The notes beneath the pieces were generated by a model. That model saw only the letters and a list, made by a program, of their open reading frames with translations. It made no database searches and was not told where the DNA came from. 64,000 nucleotides of DNA from Rhabditophanes sp. KR3021 (lineage: Eukaryota; Nematoda; Chromadorea; Rhabditida; Alloionematidae), in NCBI GenBank assembly GCA_963281155.1, contig CAUJLY010000005.1, forward strand, positions 2,170,001 to 2,234,000, read 5' to 3'. Shown one piece after another: positions 45,101 to 56,641 of this stretch (the first letter of the stretch is position 1; each line of letters starts with the position of its first letter). The position numbers and the translations under genes are program-made.

Positions 45101-48001
45101 AGAACATTTTTGGATTATGCATATTAGTCACTTTCAAATTTGTCGCTGTTGTTAACATAATTAGGATGTTATTTAACTTATGAAGCTTAATAATTATTAC
45201 CTCTTTATTTTAGTTGATCATTCACTTAAACTGGTGTTAAACTATGGTGAGAAGCTGTGTCAAGAAGACTCTTAAGAGAAATAAAGATGAAATGTCATTG
45301 CCTTTGGAATGAGAAAATTGAGTTACGAAGCATCTGCTAAACAGCCACCTATCGTTAATGGAGGGACGTTGTCTGTTGAAAAAAAAGCTTCGAAAGCTGA
45401 TGGTTAGTTAAATATCTTAAATAATGACAAATTGTTTTAGTTCCAGACAAAGCACTACAAACAAGGCCCTTTTGATTTGTTTCAAAAAAGTGATAGCTCT
45501 AGTTTAACTGAACATGAAAAACTGTTAAGGAAAAGTTGACCGAAGATTGAGGCTTACATGGGCGTGATTAAAGAAGTATTTAAGATGTCTCCTGATTTTC
45601 TAAGGTATTTGTAAAGGAAACAAAGGTGCTCGAGTTGAAAGAAGAGTTAATAGACTGTATTCGTGCAAAGAAACCTTAGATCATGCTACAAGTTTAGTAC
45701 ATTTTAAAGATGTTGGATTAAGTCAAGATAGTATAATAGCTTTAATCACTATCAATGAAAGCTCTGAAAAGTATGTGTTTTATATGGGAGAGTCTGAAAA
45801 AGATAGAAGGCTTAATAGCCCTTCACTATTTCAACTTTATTCTAAACGCGGAAGATTTGTTCGACAGAAAGGAGTCTAGAATAGACAAAATCAGAATACA
45901 TCCACCTCAAGCTTCCAGTTTCTACCATGGAGTTAGCTGGAATTCTTCTTAATTGAAGGATTCAAGTGTCACATCATCAACTGGGGTCACGGCAAATGTA
46001 GTATGCCTAAAGTGTACCTCCCCAGCCACGAAAATGGCTGTGATGTTGGTGACATTTTGCTTAAATGATGTTCAAGCTTAAGATGACTTCTGACGATTAG
46101 TTTAATAAGTATTTGATTTCGCCCTTTTAATTTTACAAAAATATTTTTGATTCCCTTTTTAAGTCCATCAGGGCTTACCTTGGCAAACGTTTGGGTTGCA
46201 TTCCAAATAGAATGTATAATGGATCTACAAATTAAATAATATCACTTTAAATGAACTTCGAATCACTAAACTAACGGGTTTATTCTCAGCATACTTTATT
46301 TTAGTTCTCGAGTTTAGTGGAATTAAATTAAATAAATGTTTTCCTATATTTGAAACTGGTGGGACAAGACAACGAACTAGATTTGGAGATAACCAACGGC
46401 CTTCTGTAGCAATTCCACCAAATATACAATTATAGCGATCCGAATCAGTTTGGGGAAAGTCAATACCGTGAGCAAAGGTGAATGTATTTGTTTTCTGAAT
46501 TGATCCAGCTTGGGGAACAAGCATTAAAATTGTCGGTTGAGTCACGCATTGACCTTTTTCTAAGCAAACGTCACAACCTGGCCCAGACCACCCATCAAAA
46601 CATTTGCAAGATTGAGTGATTGTGTCACATTTGCCATGAGCACATTGAAAATCACATTGCGTGCAGTAAGGTCCCTGACACAATGAGCAATCGTCTCCAT
46701 AATGATTCAAAATACATTTACATTCATTTGGAAAAATACAATACCCCGAACCGGAGCAATTATTTTGACTAGAGCAATCGGCAACATCGCAATTATGCCC
46801 TGACCAGCCTAATTCACAAGTCTTGACAGCTTCTTTCTTTATGACTTTCCTTACTCCAACTAAATTAATCATAAAGTATTTTTAAATATTATCATCAACA
46901 TGCAAAACAACCACGCTGTATTAAATCTTTTTCCATCAAACATCTCTCCTAGTTATTAATTTTTTATTAATGAATTTGTATAGCATGCTATAGTACGGTA
47001 TAGTTTTTAAACTTTACGTAACATTTTTTGTCAACACTTTTATTTATAATGGATTTAAGTGCAACCAAGCATGCAATTTTTGTTACTATCAACTCATACC
47101 TTTTAATCTGTCTGTAAAATATTTTTTTGGTCTTATTGTAGCCTGTAATAAGAAATTTTAATTATTTTATATGTAAAAAAAGTAATTTGTACAATTGAAC
47201 TTATTTAAACAAAAGAATAAAGTGGTTTAATATGATGAACAAAAATGTATAATAATAGTTTAATGATACAAAAATAATATGATAAAAATTATAATATGAA
47301 AGACAAAGCACTTTGTGGATGTGTGACAAAAAAAGAATATATGTTTTTGTGATGTGTGTGAGAGAATGAATATATAAATGAGTGTGTAGTTATGAAGCAA
47401 CTTTATTGTTACTGACCTTTATCCTTGATGGGGACATTTTAAGTATTGAGGTTTCTCGTTTGTGTCTTTTAGATGATTTTGCTTGTTTGATGGATTCTTG
47501 GCATTCTTCTGTTGTTATGTTGTCTTCGACTGTTGAATCGTCATCACAAATACCTATGAAAGCTTCTTTTATATCTTCAATTGGCTTTGCACTTAATATA
47601 GCTAAGGTTTGAGCTTTAATTTGCATTTGAAAGTCAAATTGATTTTTTAAATTTGAATAATGAATTAATTTCCATCGTCCTTGGCATTCTTCAAAAACAA
47701 TTTCTATATCTTCGGCTCCTGTCAGAATGGTTGGCGTCTTTAGACGTAAACTGTCAATGCAATGTCTTTTAGGTAGAGTTATGCGAGTGATAGCTGCTGT
47801 ATAAGGTTCTCCTTACAAATTATAATTTTAAATGATGTATTTGTGAAAAAACTTACTTTGTCCAACTTGAATTATTTGGGAACCTTTGTAGAGATCTCTT
47901 GTTTTTAGTATTTTACTTTCTTTATTAATGTGATTGCCATTCGCAAGTGAAAAGATAATAATGATGTTAAATGACAGGGAAATTATGTTATTTAATACCA
48001 T
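39189..48001 (-). CDS. Giant secreted EGF/TIG-like protein with Thr-rich C-terminus (2293 aa)
   Basis: Seven exons: 47857-48001, 47413-47811, 46267-46859, 46179-46224, 44811-44974, 44501-44770, 39189-44453. Signal peptide from Met 48001 (ISLSFNIIIIFSLANG). EGF-like modules follow (ELGWSGHNCDVADC, CDTITQSCKCFDGWSGPGCD), then a TIG/IPT-like domain (RYNCIFGG ... LSPNLVRCLVPP), then a further EGF-type loop spanning exons (CNPNVCQ|GSCMGPECMCG). The long last exon has a globular region with scattered Cys to about residue 1650, and then a mucin-like Thr/Ser-rich stretch (TTTTKT, ATTNPQTTT). No membrane helix near the end, so an extracellular-matrix or cuticle-associated role is inferred. Alternative splice details at exon 2's donor remain open. 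I recognise no named orthologue. The 1.2-kb intron 44975-46178 hosts antisense copy E. Confidence 0.78.
45240..46102 (+). pseudogene. GIY-YIG/zinc-finger family, copy E, inside EGF-protein intron (antisense)
   Basis: N-terminal exon MRKLSYEASAKQPPIVNGGT ... ASKADG with a GT at 45403 and a 38-nt intron-like gap to 45440, the same arrangement as copies A and B. Later LTEHEKLLRKS and MGVIKEVFKMSPDFL, then LSQDSIIALITINESSEKYV with FYMGES (the YIG half, compare copy D KDLYYMGES), DLFDRKES, and the C-terminal domain start YIHLKLPVSTMELAG. Stops interrupt it throughout and zinc fingers are missing. Shares with D a perfect 23-bp stretch (45859-45881 against 35401-35423) and a 40-bp 3' end. Confidence 0.55.
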
Positions 48002-51000
48002 TTTAGCAAGATCCAAATATATGCCTTTGTAGCATTAAATAAATAAAAGCGTATTTGATTGTAGTGTCCTGAAAACTAGAAGTAATATCAAAAAAGATCG
48101 GAGGCTTAAAATGGCATTTAAATTGGTTCCTTGAAAAGAGAAACTTTTATAATAAAAAAGAATTTTATCACACCCCAGTTGTGGATGATTGTAGACACGC
48201 CAAGGGACCTTTTTATTTATTTGTTAATGAAGAGGAGGGAATAGAAAGTTTTTTATTAACACTTAGCCAATTTAATTTCTACTTAATATGTGTTTTGGAG
48301 GATGTTAAATTTATTAATAAAATGGTTCACCAAATTTCATATATTTTGTAACTTTAGATACATACGAACAAATAAAATATGACCCGAGACTTTGGCATAC
48401 ACATGACAAAAGTAATATTATGGTCTGACTTTTAACTTTACTTCAACCATTAACTATTAACTTTCAAATAAGACATATAAAATGGACTGATGGCGGGGTC
48501 AAGTCAATAGCCTCAGATTTTGTATGGTGTTCGTGTGAGTGCTAATTTTAGTTCAATTACTTGAACACACAAGCTTTATTTATTAGGATAAAAAATTGAA
48601 TTATCGCAAATTAATGCGTCTTTCAAGAGAATGAATAATTCCATAGCGATATAATAAATAAACTAATGCAATATATGTTTTGACAGTTAATTTTCTATCA
48701 AATCATTTTAAAATAAATTAAAACCATAAACAAAATTTAACATAATGTATCATCTTTTATTTTGATAAGTTAATCACTTTGGCTTCATCAAAAAAGCCTA
48801 AATTCCGTTAAAAAATTAGTTGTCTTCTTCTTTTTAAATAAACATATCTCAATCATGCCTAAATTGAAAGACAAAAAATAACTAGGCAAGCTAATAATAT
48901 TAAAGCTTACACCAAAACAAATTGACGATATATGTTTTTTATTTATCTATTAAACAAAACTGAAATAATTGCCTATACATCTAAATACGCACGTTCCAGG
49001 CCAATTTAATCTGGTCAAATTGGATTTGGATGGCAAGAGAAATATAAATAAATAGATAAAACTTTTTCACATCATCCTATAAGAGACCATCTTCAAAATG
49101 AAGATTGTCGGCATTGATACTTTTTATGTGTTTGTTATATAACCAACCAACAAACAAAAAAGTTCTTTTATCCAAAGAAAGGTTTTCCTCTTTTTTGTAA
49201 CAAATTTAATATATATTTTTTGTGGTGAAATAAATGCGAATATTTTGGAAGAAGTTTCCTTAATAGGTTGCCACACTTTTGCGCATGTAATAAGTTAACT
49301 TTGAAAAGAAATGAATACATATGGAATAATTCTTTTTTAGACTAAAATATGGTCAAGACAAAATTCGTGGCACGTTACTCTGGTAAAAATATATATTATT
49401 GCTTTTTTGGTGTTAGCAAATAAATTGTACTTGGTTCAAAAAACAGACGAAATAACTAAATATTTAAAGAGGTATATACAAATTAATTTGGTAATAGTGC
49501 AAACTTTTTATAAATATTTTTTAAAGAAATGAGAAACCTTATATTTTGGTTGAAATTAAATATAGCTACTAAAACGATAGTAAGTTGATTTGAAGGAAAT
49601 TCATTAGTTTAGAGACATATAAATTCTAACCAACAAAACCACACAAACAGACCGACTAATGGGGAGATAAGTGCGTTAAATATTTGTTATGTAAAAAGGT
49701 TTTAAAGTCTTCAAAAAGATAGGACCAAAAAAGGGAAATGAAGATGAATAAGAAGGACCTCCAATTACGACACCTCAACAAACCTTTTAAAACGATCGTG
49801 CCTTGTTCGCTTAAAAATTAGATTTATTTAAAAAAGATGTAGCCATGGACATAGGTAGTTTGTAGGGTCTTTTTTAAGCTTTTAAAAAAGTGAATGAAAT
49901 TTATTTTTAAATATGTACATCAAGGACTAAATAAAGCTAAATAGTTGTCGCCATCATTATCACATAATAATAACAAAACTGTGTGTATATTATATTTATG
50001 TTATTTATCAAAAATATATGCTTTATCAGAAAAAAGTTAACATACTTTAAAGTATACATCACCAAGGCCCCAAAATTTGTATCCTTTTTGATGAAATGGA
50101 CATAAAGCTTTGAAAAGAACCTCAAAAGCATTGATTTGGCCTTCAAATATTATATATGAATAAAGCATAATACTCAGAGATATATACACATATTCATTCG
50201 TTCAACATAATTTATATATCCCAATGAGTGTCGTTTTTTGACAACAAAATGTTTGAACATGCACACAAAATTTATGAACATTTTTATATACAATTTATGT
50301 ACAATTTTCCTGTCATTAGGTAACACTTCATTTAACTTTTGAAAAAAATATTTTATTTACAAAATAAAAATAATAAAGCCTTTTAAATGGATGGATGTTT
50401 GTGAGCTTTTTAGTTATAAATAACCAAAATTGACAATTAATGGCATTCCATTTAAGTTTGGGGAAAATGAATTTGATCGAATTTCGAAATATTCACATTA
50501 TAGCTTGCAATTAAAAAAGTTGTAATATACTTAATATATATTTATGGGCATATATTTAAACATTGTGAGGAAAACGTTATAATAAAAAAGAGAAAAGCAA
50601 GGAAAAGGAATTCAGGGAATGGTTGAGAATTATTATCAGGACGTACAAAGAAGGTTGTGGTGGTTGTTGTTCGTTAAAAAACCGGTATCATATAATATTC
50701 ATGCTGAAAATTCTTTTTGATTGATACGATTTATTAAAAACAAGCATAAAATTGTTTAGTTGTTGATTGTTGTTTGATTGATGTTGTTATTTGTTTGAAT
50801 TTGCAATGGAAAGTGCAGAACCGTTCACCTAGAATGATTTAATTGTTAGTGATAGGTCTATTTTTAAAAGTTTAATTTTAACCATCTGCATCAACTGGGC
50901 ACACAAAAAAACAAAACACGTATTAAATTACATTTCAACTCAGCTGTTTCTACTTTCTTTTATTTAACAGGTGTCATTTAATTGCCTAGATAATAATTAT

Positions 51001-51930
51001 CTCACTTTTTTGTTCTATTTTGTCTTTTTAGTTTATTTGTTTTAAAGGTCATATAAAAGTACAAATCCATCAAAATTGGAGCCTCAACTTTCGGCACTTT
51101 TATCACCTGTAGTGTTTTTGACAGTTAATTATCTTTTGATATGTATCAACTTTTCCTACTTCCGCCATATTCTTTCATTTATTTTAATTAATGTCAAATT
51201 AACTTTGGCTGAACAATGTGATTGGCCACACGTTAACTCATTATCCTAACACCACCATCCAAAAGATGTTGTGCGGTCAACTACAAAGCAATGGCAATAA
51301 TGAAGTGTGTCCTAATTGGTAGTCCATCAAAATACGAAACATGGTCCCTAATTAAATAGCCAAAAGAAACTACCACACAAGTCACATTTATTTTTACAAC
51401 CCTCCAAAAGTTCCTCTTTTCCATCAATTAATTAAATTCAACGTACCGTTGTTCACCTTGCATAACATTAATCCATTAACAAATTGCAATTTGATGGACC
51501 AACATCAATTAAAACTGTCCAAAGATTGAAGCAATTACCAAAAACATCAAGCTTGATCCTACAAAGGGATAATTAGTATGGTCTTTTTAATGAATTATTT
51601 AATCCTCCACCTCCCTTAGACTAATCTCTCCTTCTCATTAAAAAGGAGATTAGTTACCTGGATATATTAATCCGGTAATTTGTATATCGCTAAAGACAAA
51701 AACACATGCTCGATCAGGTGTAAGGGCCAGGCATATGTTTTTTCAAATTACAAAAAGGTACCATGCAAGAGATTGTTTTTTTGTACCGATTACAACTGAC
51801 CGGAAAAACAAAGCAGAGGTCAGTAGCTTAGCGCTTCACTTTGCGTGAAAGTGTTTTATGTTGTTGGTGGCTCTTTAGAGGGCACACTTTGAAGTGGTAG
51901 CGTAATATCACTTAATCTTTGCATTTATTA
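48002..51930. other. Long AT-rich intergenic region, no gene seen
   Basis: Poor in open frames on both strands; the longest (49937-50146 minus) is low complexity. A perfect-looking stem-loop is annotated at 51620-51654. Could include downstream exons of the Cys-rich secreted gene at 51.9 kb, but I could not recognise them. Confidence 0.5.
51620..51654. repeat. Inverted repeat / hairpin
   Basis: ACTAATCTCTCCTT at 51620-51633 pairs with AAGGAGATTAGT at 51643-51654 through 12 base pairs with one bulged T and a loop of 9 nt. No coding context. Confidence 0.6.
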
Positions 51931-52374
51931 TTACTTACCTACTGTCAAAGTCGAGACTCCATTAGCATAAGAGTGTCTGTTTTCAGGAGCTTCGGTTGTC
52001 GTGGTAGTTGTGGGTTCTGACATTGAGCATTTACGGGCACGGCAAATTTTGACAATGACTCCATCTCCTCCTTTGATACACAAATTTTCTTGATCTGCTT
52101 CTTGGCATTTGTCGGCTCCGAATGGGTTCAACATCATGACGGGTGAGCAACACATGTTAAAGGTAGTGCAATAATCAGCTCCGGTATTTGCGATTTTATC
52201 ACAGGCTTCAGTGAAATCCCTTTCAGATCTATAAGCTTCGAAATCTTCCAAAGTTGCGTTAAATCTTTCACTAATAGCTTCCACACCTTCATCAGTTTCC
52301 TCAGACTCCGAACCGTGAACAAAACTTGCTGACACAACAACCAAAACTAATGACAAGAATTTAAGTGAGAACAT
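51931..52374 (-). CDS. Secreted Cys-rich protein with Thr run (147 aa or longer)
   Basis: Signal peptide MFSLKFLSLVLVVVSASFVH from Met 52374, an acidic stretch (ESEETDEGVE), then a Cys cluster: EACDKIANTGADYCTTFNMC with CS, DKCQEADQENLCI, and KICRARKCS, eight cysteines in about 60 residues, then TTTTTTEAPENRHS. The open frame ends VGK-stop, but GTAAGTAA begins 12 nt before the frame's end, a perfect splice donor after TTG ACA GTA G, so the true C-terminus may lie in a further exon at lower coordinates. A TATA-like TATTTATAGG lies about 35-45 bp upstream. Fold not recognised; likely a fast-evolving extracellular protein. Confidence 0.65.
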   Translation of the reverse strand: MFSLKFLSLVLVVVSASFVHGSESEETDEGVEAISERFNATLEDFEAYRSERDFTEACDKIANTGADYCTTFNMCCSPVMMLNPFGADKCQEADQENLCIKGGDGVIVKICRARKCSMSEPTTTTTTEAPENRHSYANGVSTLTVGK

Positions 52375-52406
52375 AGTCACAAATAGTTTAGCTAATAATA
52401 TATTGA

Positions 52407-52418
52407 ACCTATAAATAA
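52407..52418 (-). promoter_or_regulatory. TATA-like element of the Cys-rich secreted gene
   Basis: On the minus strand TTATTTATAGG stands about 35-45 bp before the ATG at 52374. Confidence 0.35.
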
Positions 52419-55400
52419 TGGTCTTATTAATAAACAGGGATAATAGACAGTGTGTGCTTAAGGTCGCAACATAATCACATAATAATAAGCGTTCATACCC
52501 ATTAATGGGTTGTTAAATAATAATAATAGTTTGAGGCCGTTTGTCTTTAATGTATATTTATTTATATACTTTTACCATCAATCACTAAGATTGTCATGAT
52601 GGTTAGTAGGTTATGGCACACACTCATATTATTACCAGCAGAAGAAAGTAAAAAGCATGTAACAGAAGGGATGCCATTTTGTGAGAAGTACTTAAAAGCA
52701 AGACACTTGGACTATATGGTTCATAGCTCACAACCAAATATATTTAAAAGTGAACATAAAAAAGAAGTCCAAAAAGAAGTGAAAGGAGGGGTTTGTCCAA
52801 TCCGATCAAAGGATTAAACTGCAACGTAAAACCTAAATAATACATTTTTAGATTTGTTTGTCCGTCTACAACATAATCAAAGGTATTGTGTGGAAGATAT
52901 TTTTTGTTATGATCGAGTCATTACTAAATAAAGAAGCAATAGATACTCCCTCTTTATATTTATTTTGATAAGATATCAATGCAAATAAATTGGTAAGCTT
53001 ATGGAAGATTTAAAAACATATTAAAATAAACATTTTCTCGTTGGCAATAAGTTGAAAAAAATATTTTTATTATGTTGATAGCAAAGCTTAATTTTGAAGT
53101 AAATACAAAAATTCAAGTCCAACCAACTGAATAATGTCCAAAATTACATGCTATAATATATTATTATAGACATGGTGGAAAGTTTAATGTTTTAATTTTA
53201 AGCAAAAGGTCTGGACAATTTTGCTTCAACAGACACACTCATATCTAAAAACAGTGGATGTCTTTGTTATAAACTAAATTGAATTAAGAAAAATAGAATG
53301 GAGTATGACATTACTTTGGCAAAAATAATGTTGTTCTGGCCTGAAGAATGTTGAAAAGAAAGGAAACAACTTCTTGGGACACATCTTTTTGTCAAATAAA
53401 TAGGAAAGCTTACATATAGTTAATACTTTTTCTTTTGAACTTTTCTTACTTTACCCTTCCCACAATTTTCATTAGCGCAAATAAACAAAAAAGGCAAAAA
53501 TAAATTTAAAAGGCATTATCCTTAGTAGTCAATACATCATCCTCCATCCTTTCTTTATCACCACATATAACTTATTCGAAAAGCCATATTATGCATAGCC
53601 ATTTGATATGTCAAAAAGTTATCATATAAAGTAATACACAATGAAATAGTAAAAAAGATAAAAGAATTTGAGTATAAATATTTATATATTGAAGAAATGT
53701 GCCGATTCATTTTGAAAAAGGAATTCGATGTGCACAACACATCATTAGCATACAAAAATATATAGCTCTTCATTTTAAAATGATAAGGTCTTTTTTGACT
53801 ATATAAGGCATTAACAAACTACTTTTTCCCTTCCGCCAAGGGATAATTTTAAGACTTTGGGCTGCTTTTTTGTAGCTGTGTTAGAGGCAATTTTTTATGC
53901 CTGACACAAATGAAACAAACCATACATTGGATATTATTTGCAAAGTACGATAACACTTTTGGTATATAAATTTAGTTTTAATGACCATTAGATTGCGTCG
54001 TCGATGTATGCAAGACTAAATTAAAATAAACACATATATCCATATAATGCTTGTAAATTAATTGAAAAAAGGACCGCTGCCACCAATATTTTATGGCCAT
54101 TTTTGGCGAAGACTCAAAATTCGTTAAAAGATAGTTGATTATATGGCTTTGGCAATAATTATGTGGAAAGAAGCAAATGTTAATTTAGTTCGCGCATACA
54201 CTTTTATATCCATTGCATGAGGGAGATAAGAAGACGATATATTTTTTGATACTAATTGGTTTTGGGCTTTGAATATTGGATGGCAACAATTTTAATAATT
54301 AATGAAGTATCCACTTAAAGTCACCGTGACACTTTTGTACCGACCAATAGATAAAGTTTAAATAAGATTTAGCTTATTAGCAAGTGCGTTAGGCGTTTGA
54401 ACTAAAAAATGTAATAGAAAGTTTGATTGAATAGAAATGAGATATCTTTTATGAAGATTATACCTTAAATTTGTCTTTCTCTATTTGCTTAAAGAAAGAA
54501 TGTCAACAAGAAAGAACCTTTTTAGTCGTTTAATTACTGCTAGTTAGGGTTAAATAGTTTGGGTGTGGTATTGTTTAATAGGTGAGAATGGCACATCCCA
54601 ATTTGTCCTTGCCAATTAGTAATAGCTTATGTTTATTTTAGAATGGAAGTGATACGTGTGACATATTAATGTATGATAATTAATTCACTAACATCAACAA
54701 TCTTGTGAAATAGTGATACTAATCCTTCTCTTGAAAGAGATTAGATAGTCTAAATTAAGCAGATCATGATGGAACAAAATAGTTAAGAGTATATTTTGGT
54801 CTGAATGGGATCTATTTAAAGTTTACCCAGTTTAATTCAACACCCATTAAGGGGTTTGGCAAAGCATTTGCTTGTATCCTTATTGTTCCCCATTAAAGGC
54901 TTTAAATTAATGAATTAGAATAAAGAGACATACAAAGCTACATTTACAACCCTTGTGATGAAGTAAAATTAAATGAGAATAAGAGCCAAATCTTGAATGT
55001 AATTTCGTTTTAATTTCCGGACAGTACCAGATAAGAAGGGCAACTTTTGAAACCCGAGGACATCTGGTTGGTTGTTGAAGGAGTTATTATGTTACAGAAA
55101 GTGCAAGTGTAGCGTGAAATGCTGTTCAATTTTAGTTCATCGGCTCAAAGTATTAGCCTCTATTTGAGATTATACAAGAGAAGGACAAAAAGGCAATCTA
55201 CAAAGTCATAAAGTTCAATTAAAAATGGTTGTGGTCATTAAATGAAAAACAAAATGAGCATCAAGAGGCAGCGATTTCGAAATTAGTCAAAGTATTAAAA
55301 GATACCCATGAAACACCTGTCTTTTTGCCTTTTTATAGAGAAGATACATAACATTTGCTATCCACATACCATCTGTCTCCTCGCAGTTATGCAATAAAAA

Positions 55401-55987
55401 ATAACAATCGAAGCTGAAAGAAGATTAAATGTTCAATTTAATTAAAATGTTAAGCCATCTGATATAGTAAGACAATATTATCTTGATATAAGTTGTTATT
55501 AAAGAATTAAATTAAAAAATATAGCAAGGACCCAAATTACACATGGTCCAAAGTATCAATTAAATGTTATGAAGTTATAGGCTTTGTTGACATGAACTAA
55601 ACTAAAAATAGAGGCAGTTTTAGGTTAATAATAACCTAACTGTGATTTTATTTACCAAGTTACTCAATTGAAGGGTAATTTAAAAAAGGTAGATACATTG
55701 GAGAAGTCGGCAGCTGAATAAATAAATAATTATTGCGATGAGTTATCAAATATCATCATAAATAAATGGGTTTACTGTCACTTTTGATTAGGTTTGATAC
55801 GTCACCCAATTTCAAAAACCTTCAGTCTTTTTGTTGAAATCGTGTCTGCGAAGAAGTATGTTTACTTAGATTTAAACAACTAGTTCGAGATGTTTTTTAA
55901 ATAATTACAATTTACGAAATAAACTTTTATTATTAATAAAGAGAAAAAATATACAACAAATTATACAGCTTGGTACCAAATTGCGTT
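52419..55987. other. Long intergenic region, no gene supported
   Basis: AT-rich. A 73-codon plus frame at 52596-52817 is the best open frame but shows no signal peptide, domain or splice context and is not called. Nothing else of note. Confidence 0.5.
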
Positions 55988-56641
55988 TTATTTTTTATTA
56001 ACTACTCCACTCGGACAGGACAATTGAATGGTGATGCACCGATTTCCAGTCATCTCAGCATAGTCGAGCATCGAATTGAAATCTTGTTCGTCACAAAGAA
56101 CTATTCTTTCTCCTTGTAAATCTGCCCACGTGCAATTACCTTTGTAAGGTGGAACTCCTGGATTTGAGTAAAGGTTTTTCCGGAAATATGCATAAGAATG
56201 ATCATTATAGCATGTGAAAAACCGATTATATCCCCCATGGCAAACTTTGATTAGAAATCGATCTTTGTGAGGACCAAGAATGGGATATAGTGAAGGTATA
56301 AAAGCTTTAGGCCTAAAATATGTGTCTTGATTTACTGGGTTCCCTTCATTTCCGGATGTACTTATTTGAACCCTTTGCGGAGCAACAGATTCGGAAGGTT
56401 TTCCTACCTCTTGTCCTTGATTTTGATAAACATATGGACCCGTATAATCGCTAAAACTATCGCGAGATACCCCTGATTCTAGTACAAACTGGCCATTATT
56501 GTTGTATGGAAAATTTCTGCAAATAAATATTTATTGATAAGTCAAGCGTTGTTTAAATTACCTTGGCTCCACATCATCTGAAAAATCTATTTGTGGATTC
56601 CCTGCAGGTATACAATTTTGAGTACCTTTTACTCCTCTCAT
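55988..56641 (-). CDS. PB1-like domain protein, unknown (202 aa)
   Basis: Exons 56562-56641 and 55988-56516, joined EPR|NFPY across 45 nt. The first 110 residues are polar and disordered (SDYTGPYVYQNQGQE, APQRVQISTSG). The C-terminal 85 residues look like a PB1 fold: basic first strand FLIKVCHGGYNRFFTCY and, later, the acidic OPCA-like part TWADLQGERIVLCDEQDFNS followed by MLDYAEM and a last strand RCITIQLS. PB1 domains mediate head-to-tail protein pairing in signalling and autophagy proteins. No other domain is present, and no symbol can be given. It lacks an in-frame Met in the large exon, so simple open-frame scans miss it. Confidence 0.68.

Noticed and set aside
25050..46102. Penelope-type retroelement as source of the GIY-YIG signal
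   Set aside because: No reverse transcriptase sequence accompanies any copy, apparent introns are kept, and the core resembles the LEM-3/ANKLE1 branch more than the Penelope branch.
48002..51930. tRNA or other structured RNA genes
   Set aside because: Reading by eye gave no cloverleaf with A and B boxes; a covariance-model scan would be needed to be sure.
52596..52817. 73-codon plus-strand open frame
   Set aside because: No recognised features and no support from splice sites or promoter; could be chance.
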